From Gordius sp. MW1 (taxonomy: Eukaryota; Nematomorpha; Gordioida; Gordea; Gordiidae), in assembly GCA_964036665.1 (NCBI GenBank), contig OZ038530.1, positions 21,784,001 to 21,848,000 on the forward strand: 64,000 nucleotides of DNA. The letters run 5' to 3'. The notes beneath the pieces are model-generated. The model searched no databases and was not told the DNA's origin. It saw only the letters and a program-made list of their open reading frames with translations. The translations under genes were made by a program, and so were the position numbers. Positions 47,708 to 60,299 of this stretch are shown here, piece by piece (the stretch's first letter is position 1; each line of letters starts with the position of its first letter).

Positions 47708-49500
47708 ATGGCTGACAAAAGAACTTTTAACAATCTCAAAATAAAATTAAACCATAACTTGAAGAGTGAAGTGTGGAAAAAGTTTGATATACTACTGGAT
47801 GAAATTGTTTGCATCTGCAAAACTTGCAAAAAGTATTTATCCTACAACCATCTGATAGAACATCCCATCTTAAAAGACATAAAAATGCTAGCAATGAATC
47901 AATGTCTGGAACGATGGATCAATTTGTTACGGTGATGGATACAAAAAAAGCAAAACCCTAAAAAACAAAATAATAGACGAGGCAATTAAATTTTATGCCA
48001 AAGATTTAAGACCCTTCGAAGCTTAAGGATTTATAAATTTGTGCTAATTTCTGATGGATAGTGTTTTAATAATTGGACAAGTGAAGATAGAGGACATAAT
48101 GCCTCATTCACCTACATGTCAAGCAGTTGGCCATTGCTGTAAGACAGGTAATTTTACCAGAAGTAATATCGTATGTTGAAAGGGATTGTGTTCGGTAACC
48201 ACAGACATGCGGACAGATGACCATACCAAGAATTCTTATATAAATACACTATATTTATGATAAACTTGTAAAAAGGATATTGTTCACAACACAATTCCCA
48301 CATGAAAAAATGCAGAAAATATTAAAAGTAAAATCCTAGTTAAATTAACATCATTCGGATTATCTCTAAATAATATTTTTAAAATTACATTTGTTTCAGA
48401 TCAAGGGGCCAATATCATAAAAGCTCTTCAAAATTATAGACACTGGATTGTGAGGCTCATCAGATAAACAATATCAAAGAGCTTTTAGTAAATTATTTTT
48501 GGGGGAAAATGATCCAAATGTATTGAACATGATAAATTACACTAAAACTTGTACGGTACTTTAAACAAAGTGGCTTAAATATCTAGGCCGTTGTTTATAT
48601 CAAGATGTAGCTGATAGGTGGAACTCTAAATTGAATCTTTTGGAAAGTGTTAATAATATGTTAGATGAAATTGAAGAGATAAAAAGGAATGAAACCTTTA
48701 TGTTGGTTAATATAAATAAACATTTGCTAAAATCCACTATTGATTATTGAGGCCATTTAAAGAAGCAGGCACACAATTAGAGGCGAACTAAAAATCCACT
48801 ATGCCTTATGTATTTTTATGGAAATTGAAATTAATTAATATGATGGAAAATGATGGATTTTTAGAAATATCCAAAATGAAATTAAAGAATTGATTAATCA
48901 AAAATATACCATCCATTCTTGCATAGAATGGTTACCGCGCTTCACCCCAAATTTAAACACATGAAAATGGCTACTACTCAAGAGAAAAGGGAGACTTATG
49001 AAGAAATAAAAAGTCTTATATATCGCGATGATTTTACTCAAACAGTTAGTTCTTCCGAGTATTTAGAAAATGACAAAAGTATGTCTCAAGGTAAAATTTT
49101 AAGACAACATTTTAGTAATATTTTAGCTAAAAAATCTAAATGCGTATTTTCGGAATGGGAGGATAATGAAAGCATACCTTGATCAACAAATGAATTTAAT
49201 CAATATGTTGAGGAATATGTAGATCTAAATGTTTTGATCTTATGATATAAAATGGTGGAAAGCCAAAGAAGCGAAGTAAATGTTATTAATATCAATTCAA
49301 CCTTAAATTAGGTATAAAAAACTATCTCATTTGGCATAAAAAGTTTTATGATTCCTGCCACAAGTGCAACTAGAAAGAAATTTTTCAATTGCAGGTCGAT
49401 TGATTGAAGAAAGAAGAACTTGCTTGAGACTGAAAATAATTGATGATTTATTATTTTTACATCATTATTTAATATTTGTAAAATATAGATATATTGATTG
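47708..49500 (+). pseudogene. hAT transposase, decayed (BED finger to dimerisation domain)
   Basis: Starts MADKRTFNNLKIKL. A BED finger is visible as SEVWKKFDILLDEIVCICKT, CKKYLSYN and, after a frameshift near 47845, SHLKRHKNA. Downstream fragments are TTDMRTDDHTKNSY (about 48200), MHRMVTALHPKFKHMK (frame 48919-49182) and the C-terminal ERNFSIAGRLIEERRTCL followed by DDLLFLHHYL (about 49370-49480). Several stops break it. It is the cargo of the hAT element bounded at 44091 and 49707. Confidence 0.85.
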
Positions 49501-49715
49501 AATATTTTAATTAAGAAAATTAAAATCCAACAGATATTAGCAAACTAAAAAATTTTGTATACAGGGCCGGGCCCGGGCTTTGCAATTAATTAGCGGGCTG
49601 GGCAGGGCCTATCACCTTTTATTTTCACGGGTCCGGGCTGGGCCCGGGCTTTTTAATTTTTATAACGGGCGAGCCGACTGACCTAAACAGGCCCGTTGCA
49701 GGTCTCTATATCGAA

Positions 49716-51386
49716 CATTCAATTAGTCCCTATGCGAAATCGAGGCATCCTTTGAGCCTCCCTCCTTCTCTATCATATTGGCTTATATGCTTATATAATA
49801 CTATACCCTTAGTGCATGTGAATGATTGATGATGTGTGGTGGGTGCAAGAGTAGTGGGTTAATAGGAGCTATTCCTACTACTATGCCTATCCTCCTTTAT
49901 TTTACGCCAAAAAATCGGCATTTTGATAGCTAAATATAATTACTTTATCTGACACATGGCCCGTGTTAGCTATTGACGAATCTTATGAATAAATTTTTAT
50001 TTATAATATTATTTTATGCTCCTATATTGTATATTTTATGTATCAATTTTACATAATAAAAGCATTTAACTTTAAAAAAAAATATTATAGTTATATTATA
50101 GTTGTTGTAGTACCAGGCCACTTAGGTTATTATCACTATTCAAAAACTTAATTATTACCTTTGCCCTATCTACCCTAATATAGCACCAACCCACTTAGGT
50201 TATTATCACTATTCAAGGACTTAATTATTACTTTTGCATATCACCCCACCCATATACCTTAATTTTGTATCATCCCCCTATCACGCGTATCACCCCATTA
50301 TCACACAACCTTACCGTATATACAAAATTTATATTATAATGATTTGTTTTTTGTTATACGCTTAAAATACAACAATAGTAATACCCTAAAATGTATGAGC
50401 CAGGGGCGTAGCTAGGGGGCCAAGGGAGTTAAGGCCACCCTCCCTAGAAGTTTAAAAGTTTCAAACAACAGCTTAAATCAAATATGTAGGGAATATTATT
50501 AATTTTATATGGACACAAAATAATGGTAAGGAAGAGTACAGAACCACATAACTTTACACGATCAAGATTGATAATAACAACCAAACATCTGTGGAGCAAA
50601 TCATGATAAAAAGAAGATTTAATGTGTACAAATTATCTTGTTATTTATTCCTCAATTAATTAGATAAATACTTGCATAGTTTTACATCTAAATCCATAAT
50701 TATTTAACAGGCGATGGGTCTTTTGGGGGCTAAAACATAAATAGAAAAAATAAATGTATGCCCGTAAATGAAAAAGCTTAAATTCTTTTATGGCTTTAAT
50801 ATATAGCCTAAAAGAAAATAATTATTGGATTTTTTGAATGAATAAAAGACAATTAAAGGGGGCTTTGTATCTAGTCGCGGCCGATTTAAATGTCAGCAGG
50901 TCAAAATTTAAAAAAAAATGTAAAAAAATATTATGTTCAACTGATTTTTATGCCTTTAATGAGATAATTAACCTTACGAAATAAGACAACTGTAAACATT
51001 CAATCGAATTGTAAAAATCGTTAAAAATAATTTGCACTGATTCTCTGAAAAAACTAAATATTAATACCTTTGGGATCACTGCAATAATTTAAGTTAGATT
51101 ACGAATGCATCCTAGCGATAAATTCTTGATATTATTTACTAATTAAAGTTTTACATATCAGAAAAAATCAAATTTCGTTGCTTACCAAATGAACCATTAA
51201 TGTTATACTTTTACTTTTTTCATCATTAAGCCTAGCTTATGGGTTGCCATATAAGCCTATTTTAAAATTAATACAAATATCATTTTATTTGCTCAACCAC
51301 CGGCTTATCAAATTATATCAACAAATTAGCAATGGTAAAACTTAAAATGAGCGATACTATTAATAAACTAACAATTATATTAATTA
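49716..51386. other. AT-rich stretch with a 73-bp tandem duplication
   Basis: The unit containing CCACTTAGGTTATTATCACT and CTTAATTATTAC occurs twice in tandem, the second 73 bases after the first (50118 and 50191). Near 50403 there is AGGGGCGTAGCTAGGGGGCC, a possible terminus of another MITE related to family A. No gene was recognised. Confidence 0.55.
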
Positions 51387-53690
51387 CTAGCTGACCCGGC
51401 ACTGCTCATCGTTATGCCTCGATCATATAATGAGCGATTAAAATATAATTGTCCTATGAATGTAGGAAGAATTAACACGCTAAATACAAAATATAAAGAC
51501 ATAAAGCAAAGTACTTGACATCAAATTTTTTATTGCTTTGCTTTACACATTTTGCCTATATAAATATACTGTCAAATAAATTAATGCATGCCTAAAGAAT
51601 TACTTAATTTGTAAATTGCCACAGGTTTGTTTTTTATTAAAGGTGCTAAAAACTTTTTTTGGTCCTACCGCAAAATCACGTTTCTAGCAAATGGCCGTTT
51701 TCGGACTTCAATCAAAACCCCAACCGCCCTGAAAATCTGTTTTATTTTTGCGCCTGAACATATTTTAGCGCGCCCAGCTTTTCACTTATTTGGGCAAACT
51801 ACAATTCTGCTTACATCAGCTTAGAAACTTTAGGTAGATCATTGGCCGCCAACCGAGCTTTATTGCAATAGGGTCTCATTGATATCATGTTTTGCTAATA
51901 TATTGTGTAGTTTAAGCCAACAGGCACCGTTATAAACGTAGCCCGACCCTCTACCCTCAATTTGCCCTTCGTTAATTTTTACTATTGCTTAAATTATAGC
52001 AAATAAAGGCTCCCATACGAATTTAGAAGAGCCTTAAGGCCACACAAAGACAGCAAGTAGACAGGGGTTTAAAGGGCGGAGCTCCTTGGGTAGGGTTAGA
52101 GGGGCAGCCCCAGCCGGGGTACAGAGGTGAAGCCTTTTGTTTGAATCTTCTTCTTCTTTATCAGTTATTTGGTCCCACGGTCGTGGGTTTGTTTTGATAA
52201 GTTTCTTGCATCTTGACCGGGTGAGTGCCATGTCTTGACTACTCTTTAGTTTTCATAACTTTACCGCCTTGCCCGTTCCAGGTGACACGGGGTCGTCTTC
52301 TTCCTCTCTTCTCCGGCACCTCCTTGTCCAGTACTTTTCGATTTAGGTCATTCGTGTCCCCCTTAGTATATCTTCATACCACCTTAACCGATTTTTGTTA
52401 ATCATGTCCGCCATAGGTTGAATATTCATTTTTGTCATGAGAAAGTCATTCGTCCGAGCTTAGTTTGCGCCAAGCTCCACCGTAGAATTCTCATCTCTGT
52501 GGCTTTTATAAGCTTTCCTTCCCTGGTGTTTAATGCCGATGCTTATTAATTAATTTTTAATTCCTTAATTAATTTATTATCATAATGTCAAGTTCGACAA
52601 AAAATAATGTTTTTTTAACTCACTTTGTTGTTCAAATGTATTCTATCTTTATTTCATTATTTTAGTAATCCACAGTCCAGGCTTAAAATGGTCCATAAAA
52701 TGACCACTGTCTTACGTTAATTTGTATGTCCAGCCAGAGGCGAAAAGCCAATTTTATATTTGCACCCGAATCGAGCCCGGAGCAACATCATTAATCTCGC
52801 TTATTTCTCAAACATGCGAATATCCCCTAACTTCCTAAGCAAATCCTCCTTTTTGTTTAAAATATGCATAGATATAGAGCATTAAAAACTGAGATATTAT
52901 GAGGGGTCGTAAAAAAGCATTTCCCACAAACCTTACTTTGGTCAATAAGCTATCAGTGTACCCAGAGAATTCATAAAAACTTAAAGCAACCGGTATAAGC
53001 ATGGACGTAGCCAAGCCCTCAAACATTAAGGTCCGTTTTCCTCCCCTGCTTAAATTTTACAGCAATGAAATGTTTTTCAACGAAGTGTAGAAGAGCTTAG
53101 GTTAAAGGCTCAACAAAAAACAACACGGGGCCCGGGGGCGCTACCTAACACCAAAGAACCGAGGACAATAACCTTGTTAGGATTTAGGGGCGGAGCCCTT
53201 CTTAGAGGTCCGAAGGACTGAGATATATCAATATTTATTGGCACTTTGTTAAAAGTATTTTTATTATTCTCCCTATTTAACGCGCAAAAAAGACAAAATT
53301 AGATTTTTAATTTATTTAGCAACGCAGGAGGGGACACGACCGTCCTATAATAAAATTGACGCGAAAAATAAGCAAAAAAATGACTTTGATTTAATGTTTC
53401 AAATCGTAAAAAGTTTCCATTTTCTGCAGCACATGCCTACATTTATTACACTACACTACCTACACCCATGACGTTCTAGAAAATACTTTGATTGACATTT
53501 TATTAAGTGTCAAAACGTATAAAACTAAATAACTGGACCGTCTTATCACTTAGAGATTTGGAATATAGTTTAAAACCTAGGCTCACCTACCAAATATTCG
53601 CAGAAATTTTCATAAAAATCGGTCCAGCCGTTTCGGAGGAGTTTAATAACCCACACCGTGCACGATAATTTTATATATTAGATTTTAAAA
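51387..53690. mobile_element. Probable dispersed element of unresolved class (paired end signatures)
   Basis: The left side has ACTAGCTGACCCGGCACTGC; the right side has AAAATCGGTCCAGCCGTTTC followed by GGAGGAGTTTAATAACC and an AT-rich TTTTATATATTAGATTT end. From memory, similar paired start and end sequences bound repeats widespread in animal genomes; I do not assign a class. Between them lie an antisense RTE-like 3' end (52034-52540) and otherwise unrecognised sequence. The pairing of the two ends as one element is inference. Confidence 0.4.
52034..52540 (-). pseudogene. RTE-like LINE 3' end fragment
   Basis: Minus-strand translation gives SQDMALTRSRCKKLIKTNPR followed by PWDQITDKEEEDSNKRLH. 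This matches the end of the copy at 14710-14790 (QVMALTRSRWKKLIKTIP and, after a frameshift, an ITDK-like stretch). Upstream, remnants of the RWYGHLLRR and MR.LRWSL blocks lie at about 52370-52500. It is a 5'-truncated copy. Confidence 0.8.
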
Positions 53691-53806
53691 TCAATAAATA
53701 GTAAAAATGATATGATGTTTTTATTTAATATAAAGCTATATGGGGTAAGATCTAATGAGAGCATCATTTTAAACAAAATCCATTAAAATTTAAACCATCA
53801 TATATA

Positions 53807-54244
53807 CATAGACTAGATAGACTGCTCATGCAATATGCTCCATATGAGAATTTGTGTGTCAAATTTTCCTCCATTTTGAAGACAACAACTGTTGTATTTC
53901 AACCATGTCTTTACGTTATAACGGTCAATTAACCTTCCTCACTATAATTTTGAACGAACGTCAATAAATTAATATTGTACAAAATGTACATGACGCTATA
54001 TTATTAAACAAACTTTTATCACAGCTTTTACATTTATAATTTTTAAGTGTTGTGTAAGTGATATTTATTTTAAAATGCTGTTTTTGATATCTACCCAACA
54101 ATATTTTTTTATTCACCTTTTTAAGATTATTTAATTTACAAAAATAACTAATATCTCTATAATTACTACTTTACCAAGTTATCATTAAAATGGTGGAAAA
54201 AAGGATATACATTGTGTGCGTTGATCAGCAATATCTAGTCTATG
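53807..54244. mobile_element. Non-autonomous element, 438 bp, CATAGACTAGAT ends
   Basis: The ends are CATAGACTAGATAGACTGCT and GCAATATCTAGTCTATG (inverted CATAGACTAGATA). Flanks are CATATATA on both sides (53799-53806 and 54245-54252), consistent with an 8-bp duplication, although its AT content makes it less decisive. Inner arms also match (CCTCCATTTTG and AAAATGGTGGAAAAAAGGAT). It is non-coding. A solo end of the same family is at 43245. Confidence 0.85.
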
Positions 54245-54252
54245 CATATATA

Positions 54253-55404
54253 ATATTTGATAACATGTTCACAAAAATGAACAAATATATCTTTGCTATG
54301 TCATAGGTTTCCACTCCTCTTGATTATAACCTTCATTGATCGATTTAACCTAAAAAGGTTTTCGACTTTATAACAGAATATATTTTAATTAATTGCTTCC
54401 TATTTGCATTTTTCTACGGAGAACTAATTATTATTAAAAAAATAACACTGACAAAAAGGCTATTCGATCCGAGATTTTGGAAACTGTAATTTAACATTTT
54501 AGACAAAAATGTTTTAATTACTAAAATATAAATCAAAAGAATACTTAGAAATAAATTTGAAAGATTATGTATCTTACTATCACTCAATGAAGTTGATTAA
54601 ATCTGAAGTTTAGAACACTCTGGATTTTAAAATATATAATAATTTAACTTGATATATATTTTATAGGAATCGTTTTTATTCTTGAGAAATAATTGAGTGC
54701 AATGACTTTTTCATTGCTAAAATAACAGTGGTTTTAGGCTTTAATTTTACATAACCTAATTTGTCTCAATTCCTAAAATTAAAAGCGAAAATTTGAAAAT
54801 TGGCATTAACACTTATATTTTACCAGTGCTTAAAAAAATTGATTTGATAGATTCTGACGGACGTTCGAGCCTTGGGTTAGGTTGGCAATCCCAATCCATG
54901 CCAGAAGCCCGACTATGTTATTTAGATTTGTCCGTCGCCTCCCCCCCCCCCCCCCCTATGAAAAGTTCTGTATAAACCAATCATGTGGCTTTGGTTAAGG
55001 ACATACATATAATGTTATTTTAAAAATTAATAAGAGGCTTAAGTTACATAAGATAGATACATATTTTGATTTTCAATATAAAAAACCTGATTTATGGTTT
55101 AAATTTAAATGTGTAGATATTTACCGTAAGATGATTTTTTTAATAATATAAATTAAATCTTTTAGGTCATATTTCATAAAATTATTTGTGTTGTGTAAAT
55201 AGCATATTATAGACTAATTTTGTGCTAAAAGTTTAATAAGGTCAAACAATGTATCCATTTTCCTATCATTAAACCCATGGATGAAGGTTTAATCACCAAT
55301 TAAGCAGTCATAAAAAACTAAGTGCTAAGAATCATTTATTTACAGATTATACCTATATATATTCCCCTACGGAAATTATAGTAACGAAAAGGTTATTAAT
55401 AAAT
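54253..55404. other. Intergenic AT-rich region upstream of the sulfatase-like gene
   Basis: No recognisable gene or transposon. A 20-base C run at about 54938-54957 interrupts an otherwise AT-rich stretch and produces a spurious polyproline frame. Confidence 0.5.
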
Positions 55405-57833
55405 ATGAGAAATATTAATATTTTCCCTTTTTATATTAAACCATTAACCAAAGCTTATATCATAATTATATTATTGTTCTCCCTATTCGCTTGGTTTAAT
55501 TGGAATGTCATAATTAAAAATAAACTATCAAATTATCAGAATATAATTCAATCCTCATTTTCCACTACTCTCCACAAATCTAATTCAAGTCAATCCATAC
55601 CTAAAAAGGATCATTCTGTTAATTTTGTTTTTGATATACATATGGAGCATTGTAAAATAAGGAAATTAAATCCAAAAGACCCAAGTATTGTCGATTTCTT
55701 AGGACAAACGCCAGTGCCTAAATTAGATTGTGGACGCATACCTGCATTGACCGAATTAAGGGATAATACTTTAATGATAAAACATTCTTTAATGCGAAAG
55801 TTTTATAATAACTATACCCTTGATTATTGCACTTACAGAGCTTTTCTCCGAAATTATGATTCAAGTAATCCAGACGATCATATAGTTTATAGTAAGGAAC
55901 ATTATAAATTTACTCAGGCAATAAAAATTTTGGACGAATTCGTATATATACAATGCTTTTCTAAACAGAATAGTTCTCACCATTTTTACCATAATATCCA
56001 CGCTAATGGTGCCGTGAATGCCAATTCATTTCTAAACCAAAATTCAGGCAAGAGATCTATATGGACGAGAGAAAATTACACACTACTCCAAGTAATGGGT
56101 AATGAATTAAACTCAACTACCACGCCACTTAATTGGAATAATATTAATAGATTGCTTGATGTCAAGGAAAATTTTGCCAACATACGCGGCATTAACAATC
56201 TAAGTATTTTAATGTTAGGAATAGATTCTACTTCACGGCTCAATTTTTTACGTGGATTACCTCAAACGTATGCATACCTAAAGTTACAAATACCCCATTC
56301 ATATTTGTTTAAGGGTTATATCAAAGTAGCAGATAATACGTTCCCAAACTTAATACCCTTAACAACCGGCCATTTTGTTAAGGAATTTCCAAATAATTTC
56401 GGCAAAGATCATTTTTTTGATAACTACACTTTCATATGGAATCATTTCAAAAGTCATGGTTACACTACAATGTTTGTAGAAGATAGTCCCGAAATGGCAA
56501 CATTCAATTACTTGCGTAAAGGGTTTTGGTTGCCCCCAACAGATTTTTATTACAGACCTTTTGAAATATTTGCTGCTAATTTGTATGATCAAAATCATTG
56601 TCTACACGACAAGCACGAAGTTAGAGCAATGTTTGAATACGCGAATCAATTGTTAAACTCATTCTCGGATCATCCATATTTCTGCTTACTTTACACCACA
56701 AGACTTACACATGATTATTTAAACGACATACGCTATTTAGATGATATTATGCTTAACTTTTTCAAGCAACTTTTCGACTCCAAAAAACTTGATAATACGA
56801 TGCTATTTGTGTTCGGGGATCATGGAATGCGTTATGGAGATTTTCGTAAATCTTTTATAGGTTAGAATATTTTAATAAATCACAATAGCATATAAACTAA
56901 TCTAATTCCTGTAACTTACAATCTATATGTTTATTAATTGGATACTGAACAAATTTATAACTTCATAATAAAATACTTTCAGGCATGATGGAAGAGAGGC
57001 TTCCACTTTTATACGTACTGCCTCCTAAATGGTTTGTAGACGAATACCCATTGCTTGCAGCTAATATCGCCAAAAACGTCGACAAAATAGTCACGCCTTT
57101 CGACTTTCACAATACATTGATTAGTCTACTCAGTTTAATCATTGAGTCGAGGGATAATTTTGGACTTGATGTCAACCAACTTAACTTGAGTCAGGAGGTA
57201 GAGCCTTCGAGAAACGCCACTTACTTTAGAAGTTACAGCCTATTCGACGATGAAATACCCGAAAACCGAAGCTGTGAAACAGCCTTCATTCCTCAACATT
57301 TTTGCCCGTGCAATGTTATAGGCACAGTTTATGAACTTGGTGACAATGATAAAGTAATGGCAGGGGCTAATACTATGATCACAAAAATGAATCAAGCCAT
57401 CTCCTCGTATGCCGATTTATGTATGACATTAGTGTTAGATATTGTTAAGACTGTTAGAATCTTTAAATCCAAATGGTCAGATGATGAAAGTTTTAATGAA
57501 AAATACTTATCGCAACTCATAGAAGCTCTTAATGCTGAAGAGAATGAAGATCCTGTGGCATTTTATTCCTTAAACCAAACTACAGCACATTACTCTTTAC
57601 ATGAGGTGGATTCTTCTCAGGTTAAAGATTTGCGAGTTCTCATTACTATAGTCGCTAAACCGAGTGGGGGTATTTTTGAAGCCTCATTTTTGTTTAATCA
57701 AAATACGTCGGCCTTTGATGTAATGACAGGTGACATATCTCGCGTCAATAGATACAACAAACAATCCTTATGCATAGACGACGCTGAACTTCGAAAATTT
57801 TGTTATTGCAAATCTTATGCTGATTCGCTATAA
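55405..57833 (+). CDS. DUF229 sulfatase/phosphatase-like type II membrane protein
   Basis: A protein of the alkaline-phosphatase superfamily (DUF229); physiological substrate unknown. Two exons, 55405-56860 and 56983-57833, join in phase (GDFRKSFIG then MMEERLPLLYVLPPKWF) for 768 residues. A short cytoplasmic tail precedes one membrane segment (AYIIIILLFSLFAWFNW, about 18-34), then a long lumenal or extracellular part. Family signatures are ILMLGIDSTSRLNFLRGLP (about 269-287, metal ligand Asp and the presumed Ser/Thr nucleophile), NTFPNLIPLTTG, TMFVEDSP and FVFGDHGMRYGDFR (second metal site). The C-terminal region is cysteine-rich (CETAFIPQHFCPC; ends FCYCKSYADSL). Several N-glycosylation motifs occur. 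AATAAA is at 57890-57895. All expected superfamily motifs are present, so it is probably functional. The family is strongly expanded in nematodes but occurs in other invertebrates. Confidence 0.92.
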
Positions 57834-58638
57834 GGCATAATAATGAATTCGCTTTATAATATTCAAGCTTTGAATATTAGCCAGTGAGAAATAAAATACC
57901 CCTTGAATAACAAAATTAACGAAATCTATATTAACTAATAAGAGACGATATAAAACCTACCAATTTGGTCCATTTATTTTTTATCATTTCCCTTAACATG
58001 CCAAAAAAATAATCATAGCCCAATTGAGTTTGACAGGGCCAAAATTAGATATGTTAATCTCATTAATCGCACTATAAATATGAGAGTCTAACATAAAAAT
58101 TAAATAAGAACCTCAAAAGTTCGAACTAAAAATCTTCAAATATATTGCCAATTAAAAATATAAAATTTTATTCAATTTAAGTTCTTAACGCTTAAAAATG
58201 AGCACAACGTTTTGCTACATCTCGGATTTAAGCTGCTTGAACTGCTCAGCCCGATATATTATATTTTGTTAGGCTTAAATTTGATCCGAATTATTATATT
58301 AGACCATTTAGTGCAAACTTATGGGATATCAAAGATTCAGCCATTATTAAAAAATAAGCATCACATTATTGTCGTTAATAATGTCCCCCATTATAATTAG
58401 TATAGTTTAAATAGCGGCTTTCTGTGAGGTTTTGATACTTGCTCCTTATTTTTGTTTGATAAAAAATTACCCATAAGTTACCTTTATATTGCCATTTTAA
58501 TAAATATAATACTGGAATTTTTTATTTAGAGCAAAAAATTACATAAATGGAGTCGCTACTTGTTGGGTTGAGGGCCATTTGACGACTTTATAAGCAATAG
58601 AAAATAATCTAATGAGCTTTATTGACTTTTGTATTAAC

Positions 58639-58830
58639 TAGTGTGCTGAAAACCCGAGAAAAATCTTGGTCTCGTCTCGAATCCACTCGAAAAACAGCGA
58701 CGAGACGAAATTTCGAAAAACTAACCTGAGTTCAAGACTTTTTAGTTGAGACGAGACAACGGGGTTTTTTGGCTAGATCTCACTTAAATTTCTTTATTGA
58801 TCATAAAATTTGGTAAAATTTATTGTGTTT
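58639..58830 (+). repeat. CTCGTCTCG-rich repeat, copy 2
   Basis: Begins TAGTGTGCTGAAAACCCGAG, carries GACGAGACGAAATTTCG and TTGAGACGAGACAACGGGGT, and ends near TTTATTGATCATAAAATTTG. It aligns with the reverse complement of 37685-37850. Probably one end of a hAT-type element. Confidence 0.65.
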
Positions 58831-59504
58831 TTTTTTGTAAAAATTCACATTTAAGGTGTTAAATGTAAACCAATGGTTAAACATATTTATTATTTAAAAG
58901 ACCTTAATAGTAAATATTATAAAAATCGAAATTTTGGTGATTTTAGTTCATTAATCTAAGTATGAGTGACCCCTAGGGTATGTGAATTAAACATATAATT
59001 ATATTCAGCATTATTAGTGCAAAATTTAAGGCTTAAAACGAATTCTGATGGAGCAGTAAATTTAACGAAAGCATTTTTAATTTCTCGTTTTTTTGTCCTG
59101 TTAGATGGTGGTATTAACTCGTAAAATATTGATTTTAATATTTGTTAAAGTCAATCAAAGGTGGCTCGAGATTTATTTAAGCACTCTAGCATCACATGTG
59201 CCTGCAAACAATTATTTCAAATGTTTTAGCCGATGAAATCGTGATCGATTAATCCATTTATTTTTAAGTATATGCTTTACCTCATAATACACGTCTTAAA
59301 TTAAAAGACATTTTACTACTATTTTTTTTGTAAAACATAACTTTTCGAATTTTAAACTAGGGGTTGACAGGTAAATTCGAATCTACTATAACACTTAAAG
59401 TACAATATAATATTTTCACCCATATATACACGGCATAATAGCCAAATTATCTACATTTACAAATTACAACATACACCTATGAGCCATTTGATGTGAGTAG
59501 ATTT

Positions 59505-59693
59505 GTTATATTGCTAACTTGCTTCAACTTTAGCTACCATCTGCTCGAGTTTCTGCTCGGCCCTCGAGCATTTTTATATGCTAATGTTCTGCCTAGTGCA
59601 CCGAACAGCGAGCACATATTGTGCTAACGCGCATAATAAGCCACTCAGTGTGCGTGCTCGCGTCTTGAGTTTGAAGCAAGTTAGCAATTTAAC
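59505..59693. mobile_element. Small foldback/MITE-like element
   Basis: Inverted ends: GTTATATTGCTAACTTGCTT (CAA) at 59505-59527 and (TTG) AAGCAAGTTAGCAATTTAAC at 59671-59693. The interior is comparatively GC-rich with CTCGAG and GCTCG motifs. There is no clear target duplication. Confidence 0.7.
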
Positions 59694-60299
59694 AACTCTA
59701 GATGTGAGAAGGGGCTCAACTTTTGCACTTACTAAGCTCTTGGGGGTCTTTGGAGCTAAAATACATACATACTATAAATGAAGCAATTGTGTAATATATA
59801 TATAGGAACATATAATATATAAAATTTAATGTCAAACTTAGTTAAAAAGGGATGATAACACAATATTGACTTTGTGATTCCATCCCCCAATCAGACCAAT
59901 AGATCTGATAGAAAATTTAGCGTTGAATAGTAAACTAAATTCATATTTTTCAACATAAATTAAAATTTTTCAGACAAAAAATGAAAATGGGTAATTTTTG
60001 CACCTCCAACCTCGTTTTTCTAAAAAACTCGGAGTTTAGGAAAAAAAACTTACAACAGATTAATGTGCAGCGCCTATTAGAAATGTAGAAGGATGGTTCT
60101 TTGATAGACCTGTAATTTTTTGAATATAAAATGGGACCTTAAACTATATTAACATAGTAACTTTTTAATTATAATTTCTTTAATCAAAGATTATTCGTAC
60201 AAAACCTTTTGCTTTTATCTCAAAAATAAAGCAATTTTTATTGTTGTATTTACAACGTTCTTATATGTGCAACTAGTTATTAATTTTGGAATAATATTA

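Larger units (their letters stand above)
44091..49707 (+). mobile_element. hAT transposon split by a LINE insertion
   Basis: The outer limits are set by ATATCGAA at 44083-44090 and 49708-49715, an 8-bp duplication. The left end starts TAGGTTAAAAA and leads into GCGGGCCGGGCC; the right end has GGGCCGGGCCCGGGC repeats and ends GTTGCAGGTCTCT. The terminal bases are not perfect inverted repeats, so the exact junctions may shift by one base. The hAT transposase remnant lies at 47708-49500 on the plus strand. The RLE-type LINE (about 44278-47335) occupies the left half, in the opposite direction. Without the LINE the hAT would be about 2.6 kb, a normal size. Confidence 0.75.
57896..60299. other. 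Intergenic AT-rich region with two repeats
   Basis: Contains the CTCGTCTCG repeat at 58639-58830 and a foldback element at 59505-59693, listed separately. Open frames such as 58212-58400 and 59578-59781 match no family I know. The rest is AT-rich. Confidence 0.5.

Noticed and set aside
54793..54975. 60-residue frame ending in polyproline
   Set aside because: It depends on a 20-base C run in otherwise AT-rich, non-conserved sequence.
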